A DNA stretch of 64,000 nt, from assembly GCA_963931925.1 (NCBI GenBank), contig OZ007579.1, positions 46,770,382-46,834,381 of the forward strand, read 5' to 3'. The notes under the pieces are model-generated. The model was not told where the DNA came from. It made no database searches and saw nothing but the letters and a program-made list of their open reading frames with translations. A program made the translations under genes and the position numbers. The first letter of the stretch is position 1. The number at the start of each line of letters is the position of its first letter. This document shows positions 59,133-64,000 of this stretch, piece after piece. The stretch is from Onchidella celtica (taxonomy: Eukaryota > Mollusca > Gastropoda > Systellommatophora > Onchidiidae).

Positions 59133-59878
59133 AGCAAGGCCAGCTTATGTGTTGTTGTGTAGCTCGCACAGTTTATTGATTATCTGTTCTATTTTGGTCT
59201 GTCTGCGTCATAGGAGAGGGGTCATACTGACCTGTGCCCTGGAATTTTTTAGCCAGTCACACTCTGGCTTTTCTTGGCGCATGCTCATTTTGATTCTCTG
59301 TGCCACCCCCTTCTCACTTTTTCGCTCCCTCCCCATCCATTTTTGAAACAAAGCTATAAACAGCACTTGAATATCCTGATAGCATATAAATACTTTGCAT
59401 TGCACTGATACTGAATGTGTTTTTGTGTTTTTGTCTACCATTGTTGTGGCAAAAATGCGAGGTATTTGCAGACTGAGAAATGAATATGAAAAATTTACTG
59501 GGGGTTGTACGTACCCACTCGGCAACCGTACGGAAATCTGATGCGTAAGATTAACGTCAAGTTTGTACCTGTAGGAATGACATCGCTCCTGCGTAGATCC
59601 GCTAGTTACGACATCGTGCCGACGTCGGTTTGATGTAGGAAAACTGCACCTGCGGTAATCCTACCAATCCCACGGATATCCGATACAAATTTGCGTCGGA
59701 TTGACGTAAGGATGCTGGCTGGGTAATTGACACGTTCAGACGTCAGTAGTAGAACACGGAATATCGCAAGTTCGCGGGGAAACGTCTTTTTTAATCGATG
59801 TTTCGTGAAGCAAAGTAGGTAGGAAAACTTGAATCCTGGCCCGAACTGCAAGTTCTAGCTCCACGCTCTCTCTTTCTT

Positions 59879-59879
<1 letters not shown>

Positions 59880-59915
<36 letters not shown>
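59880..59915. repeat. Poly-C tract of 36
   Basis: The longest of several C/G homopolymers in the window. It follows a CT-rich stretch (CTCTCTCTTTCTTTC). Confidence 0.9.
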
Positions 59916-60991
59916 AGTCTCTGTCAGACAGCTCTGACCCAACGTAAACATTAAATTGGTCTACTTCTGGCGCTGTCAACCAAGATGCAACCTTAGTTCA
60001 TTTTTTTTTTTTGGTTTTCAGCTCCACTTTTTGCACAACTGAGAGATTCGACCTTAAACGTTTGCGACTTTAGTATTTTGAAAACAAGGAGTTAGGATAA
60101 CTTGGAACAGTGAAACAGCTTGATAAGTGCCACAACGTATAAGTGTCAAAGTGTGCATTCGTTATACCTTTTCTACCTACATGTCCTAAAAGATCTAGTT
60201 TTTCAGAAAATGGAGATAGAACCATCAAGAACTAAGGTCACAAAGAGCCAGTCCACGCCATAATGACTGTTTTTGTGGTTAATAACCCACCCATTCAGTG
60301 GTCATTTCTGCACATTTGGGCATGCGATGCGACCCTTTGGACTAGAGCAGGCAGCGCAAGCACGGTACGCACACACGACTTTCTATCGTGTTGAAGTCGT
60401 GTCCTAGTGTCACGTGTGGGTGCGTCTCCATTCATTCGCCTGGATTTCATACAATGCAACGCGACTGCGACACATTAACGTCACATGGGCAAACCTAACC
60501 TAAATGTCAACTCTTACAATAAAGTTACACAAACTGTGTCTTGTCAAAGAACTTAAATATAGTAAAAACAGCCCTTTAGTCACAGTGGACTTGGACGGGT
60601 GCATTCCGCGAACTCCAGTGTGCCAATAGCCAATGAATCGGTTCTTCCGCTGGTCACGTTTGTGCCAGTCACCGATATATCGGCGCACAAGAATGCTTAG
60701 CTATTTTGTGTCGCTAAGAAAAAGTCGACTTTCTATTCATAAATATTCCTGCAGTTAGTCTTCATTCGTCTCCTCCAGTGTTTTCTTTGTCTCGGCAAAT
60801 GTGGAAAAAGTCATGGCACACAAAGAGTTAAAAAAGACGAAAAAAAATAAGTTTCCTTATCATGGAATGATCCGGGAACAAGACGATTAAAGGATTACCC
60901 TAGTTCAATTCTAGGGCGCCTAGCCCTAGTTTCATAAACGGTTACACCCCCCCATAGTGTGGCACCTGTGAGAGATGCTTTGTGTCAGATA

Positions 60992-61893
60992 ACAGTGTAG
61001 GGCATGCCTTCACCAAGATTGTTGTTTACAATCTCTAGTAGGTCACATTGGTATCATTGCGGTATGTATGTCAGAGTCACGCCCACGAGGTGAGAGAGGA
61101 AAAAAAAAGTAGGACCCAGTTTAATACAAATCAGGCAGACCGTGGTATAATGGCAGGGAACATAGGTCGCGCTTACCTATTTTGTCAACACACACAGAGA
61201 GAGAGAGAGAGAGAGTGTGTTTGTGTGTGTGTGCCGTTTAAGGATCATGTTATGGTGTGTGCGTGCGTATGTGTGTGTGAATGTGTGTGCGTGCGCACAT
61301 GAGGCAGTTGCAGTAGTAACAGCGGCAAAATTACCATCGGCAGTAAAAATTAGTAACAGCAGCGTTCGTAGTAGTGGTGGTAGGTAGCGTCGCCACATAA
61401 TAAAATTCTGGAATTCGGATGATGTAGACAGTGGAGGGCATGCCTGCACCTCGATTGCTGTTCACAGTCCCTTGTAGGTCACATTGTTTGGTATCATTGC
61501 GGTATGTGTGTCAGAGTGACACCCACGAGGTGAGAGAGGGGAAAAAAAAGGAGGACCCAATTACATACAAATCAGGCAGACCTTGGTATAATGGCAGGGA
61601 ACATGGTATGCGGTACGTGGACTCTGGATAGGTCACGCTTACCTATTTTGTCAACAGAGAGAGAGAGAGAGAGAGAGTTCGCGTGCTGTTTAAGGAGCAT
61701 GTCATGGTGTGTGTGTATGCATATGTGTTTGTGAATGTGTGTCTAGGTGTGCGCACGTGAGGCAGTTGCAGTGGCAACAGCGGCAGAATTACCATCAACA
61801 GTAATATCAGTAGCAGTAGCAGCGTTAGTAGTAGTAGTCGTGGTAGGTAGTGTCGCCACATATAAAATTCTGGAATTCTGATGGTGTTGACGG
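60992..61893 (+). repeat. Tandem duplication, two ~436-bp copies
   Basis: Both copies carry, in order, GGGCATGCC, GTAGGTCACATTG, TATCATTGCGGTATGT, CCCACGAGGTGAGAGAGG, CAAATCAGGCAGACC, TATAATGGCAGGGAACAT, a GA/GT microsatellite, GAGGCAGTTGCAGT and TCGCCACATA. The copies differ by scattered substitutions and by microsatellite length. Open frames in them are not conserved as protein. Confidence 0.85.
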
Positions 61894-61941
61894 CAGCATA
61901 GACAAAATGATGAGAGAGACAATAGGGACCTCGCCGCGCCG

Positions 61942-61958
61942 CCCCCCCCCCCCCCCCC
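61942..61958. repeat. Poly-C tract of 17
   Basis: C run in a GC-rich patch (CTCGCCGCGCCG before it). Confidence 0.9.
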
Positions 61959-62029
61959 GTCCACTCTTCTTGAACTCTCAGATTTGCAAATCGCTATCAA
62001 GGTAATGTTTGACAATATTCACAACAGCA

Positions 62030-62400
62030 ACGCTGGTGACAACGACAAACATCGCAACAACAGAAACAGCCAGTGGCAACAACAACAATAATAACAGTAA
62101 TTATTCATTAAAAATGTAACAATTATATTAGCGAGAATATCAATAGTGCTATTATCATTGACCCAGCACTTACAAAAAATATTTAGCAACAATAGCAAGG
62201 ACAGAAGCAGCAGCTACAATAACAATAACTACAACAAAAGTAATGGTGAAACACACACTCACACAACAACAGCAGCGGCAGCAGAAATAATTCATTAACA
62301 ACAGCAACGATCACGACATTGACAGCAACAACAACACCACCAACAACAACAACCCCCCACCACCACTACAACAGCAACCAGTTAGCATCATCTTCACGAC
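62030..62400. repeat. CAA/CAG-rich low-complexity stretch
   Basis: Interspersed ACAACA, CAGCAG and CACCAC trinucleotides without a fixed unit. Confidence 0.75.
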
Positions 62401-62735
62401 AGGGCCACTATTGTTACAACCCTAACTGACACGCCAGGAGAATGAAAGAAAGAAAGAGAGACAAAAAAGCGGCCTTTAGGGAAGCGTGCTAGAAGTCACG
62501 TAAAGATCCTATATCAAAATAATTTGATTGCTGGCACTAGCAGTGCATTGGGACTGCTCATTTGAAGCCAATAATCTTTTTGCAAGAGCTTACAAATGAA
62601 TGCATGGAAAAGGTAGGGGGAAAGCAGTATGAATTTCAAGAAGAGGGGGGGGGGTGGGGGTGGTGGAAGAAGTTACATTTTTGGCAGTGGACTGGGACTA
62701 CGCATTTAAGGCCAGTCTTTAGTAAGAGCTTACAA

Positions 62736-62764
62736 AAGTCACAACTTAATGTTATAATTTCGTG
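62736..62764 (+). repeat. 29-bp block repeated at 63790-63817
   Basis: AAGTCACAACTTAATGTTAT followed by AATTTCGTG occurs at both places with no change, about 1.05 kb apart. The flanks differ. Confidence 0.7.
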
Positions 62765-63006
62765 CACGCAACAAGGGAGGCGGGTCGACAGTAATTATTT
62801 ACAGCAATGCTGGAGGTGGGGGAGGGGGTGGTGGAAAGCAGGATTCCTCAGTTATCAGCTATTGTACTTCTTGTTTGGATATGGGTTGTCATTGGCGGTG
62901 TTATCATCCGACGCGTTGGCAAACCCACCACGCCATCAGCAACTACAACATTACCACAGCAGCAAAACAATTACAGACGTTGCAAGAAGCTGCCTGCTAC
63001 AAAGCA

Positions 63007-63115
63007 TGTGTATTATGTGTGTGTGAAAGAAAGATAACACCCCTCTATTCAGAGGTGTGTACCATGTGTATGTGAAAGAAAGATAACACGTCTCAATTCA
63101 GAACCAGGAACCCAG
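63007..63115. repeat. Short tandem duplication around GAAAGAAAGATAACAC
   Basis: Two copies of ATGTGTATNTGTGTGAAAGA, AGATAACAC and CTCNATTCAGA about 60 bp apart. Confidence 0.6.
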
Positions 63116-63297
63116 TGTGTGATTATTACAACCTCCGCCTTTTCAGGTTTTGTGAAAGGCTGTTTGCTAGGGGGACGTAGCGTTTTACATAGAAAGCTGT
63201 AGCTGAACGATGAATGTAACTCTGTATTTCCTCTATTTGGCTTTGTTATGACAGCGTTCCCCTAACAATATCCTTTGTAAAATGTTACTGAATATGT

Positions 63298-63531
63298 GAG
63301 TGGATCTGGCAAAATCGGGCTTAAGGTGAAATTTTCTTATCTCTTTAAAAAAGCAAAATAAAATGTTCTAAGGGGATTTAAAGCAAAATATTTTCACTGA
63401 ATGCAGAAAAATGGCCACTCTTTCATTTTATAAGAAAATATCAATTTCCCTAGAAAGGTTTTTCCTCCCTTGGAGGGCATGTCTCAGGAATTTGGCATTA
63501 CACCTTAAGCCCGATTTCGCCAGATCCACTC
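63298..63531. mobile_element. Small foldback MITE with 31-bp inverted ends
   Basis: GAGTGGATCTGGCAAAATCG and GGCTTAAGGTG (63298-63328) are repeated inverted at 63501-63531 with one mismatch. The 172-bp centre is AT-rich and non-coding. Flanking bases do not give an unambiguous target duplication, so the superfamily is open. Confidence 0.65.
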
Positions 63532-64000
63532 AGATAATGTCTCCTAGAATTTGTCCGCTTTTTTCTTCCCTTGACGACGGTTATATTTACTGACGATAAA
63601 GACATGTTAGCGTCAGGCGAGATTGTAAAGTCGTCAAGGAAACTGGCACAGTGGGGAATTATAGCTGAAGGTTGGCGATGACAGTTATTTGGTTAAGTTG
63701 GTTTACACAGTCAAGTCATGTGTGGCACGTGAGCCAGACATTTACAACCGACGTAGTACATGTATCGTAAGTTTGATGTGCGTGCCTGTAAGTCACAACT
63801 TAATGTTATAATTTCGTGGGCTGTCCAAACATCCTTAGGTGTATCCCGCAGAGGCAGAATCCTGGCAGGTTAGAATACAGAACAAAGGCAAAGGCATTGT
63901 TTAAAAATGTCACACAAATGGTTTTCATACCATTTTGCTGTCCGTCATTTGCATTCAATCTAGGCGCACACATGTAGGCTGTAATGTCTCGCACGACCAA

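Larger units (their letters stand above)
42186..64000. other. Repeat-rich stretch without supported genes
   Basis: If the methyltransferase gene continues to the right this is its intron; otherwise it is intergenic. I looked for the next PRMT motif (VYAVEAS-like) on the + strand and did not see it. ORFs up to 130 codons (for example 45828-46220 minus and 46425-46772 plus) have no recognisable domain. The individual repeats are listed separately. Confidence 0.4.

Noticed and set aside
58864..59137. Three overlapping Ser/Leu/Cys-rich minus ORFs
   Set aside because: Translation of the compound CAGA/CA microsatellite; all frames are open.

Overview
This is a metazoan nuclear window: intron-split genes with GT/AG junctions, AT-rich non-coding DNA, many microsatellites and a dense load of retro- and DNA transposons. 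The element mix (Gmr1-type LTR elements, a CR1/Jockey-type LINE, Helitron, hAT, PIF/Harbinger and Tc1 pieces) and the recurrent TAGATCTAGATC-type clusters suggest an invertebrate, perhaps a gastropod mollusc. That identification is inference only.

Layout. 0.75-7.3 kb is a young, complete Ty3/gypsy-class LTR retrotransposon of the Gmr1 type (integrase before reverse transcriptase) on the + strand, with a 5-bp target duplication, a proline-tRNA-type primer site and one in-frame amber codon inside the protease region. 7.3-15.5 kb is transposon debris: an old hAT MITE, a hAT element with a Harbinger-like insert, degenerate tandem duplications, and a probable solo LTR. 17.8-20.4 kb on the - strand holds a three-exon small gene that resembles DAPIT (ATP synthase membrane subunit K). 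21.6-23.5 kb has a Tc1-like remnant and a foldback element interrupted by a Harbinger derivative with a TAA duplication.

31.4 kb holds a clear exon of a type I protein arginine methyltransferase (+ strand), and a phase-compatible candidate upstream exon lies at 23.8 kb. Its downstream intron contains a three-level nest: the 3' part of a non-LTR retrotransposon (31.7-42.2 kb, - strand) split by a second, different and very young Gmr1-type element (32286-41999, - strand), whose polyprotein gene is in turn split by a 710-bp non-autonomous Helitron (35718-36427). Each layer can be removed at base resolution, and the frame of its host is then continuous.

42.2-64 kb shows no gene I can support. 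It carries two clean minisatellites (16 x 31 bp and 6 x 40 bp), a four-copy SINE-like family shared with the start of the window, simple repeats, long poly-C tracts, local tandem duplications and a small foldback MITE. Further methyltransferase exons were not found and probably lie beyond the window.
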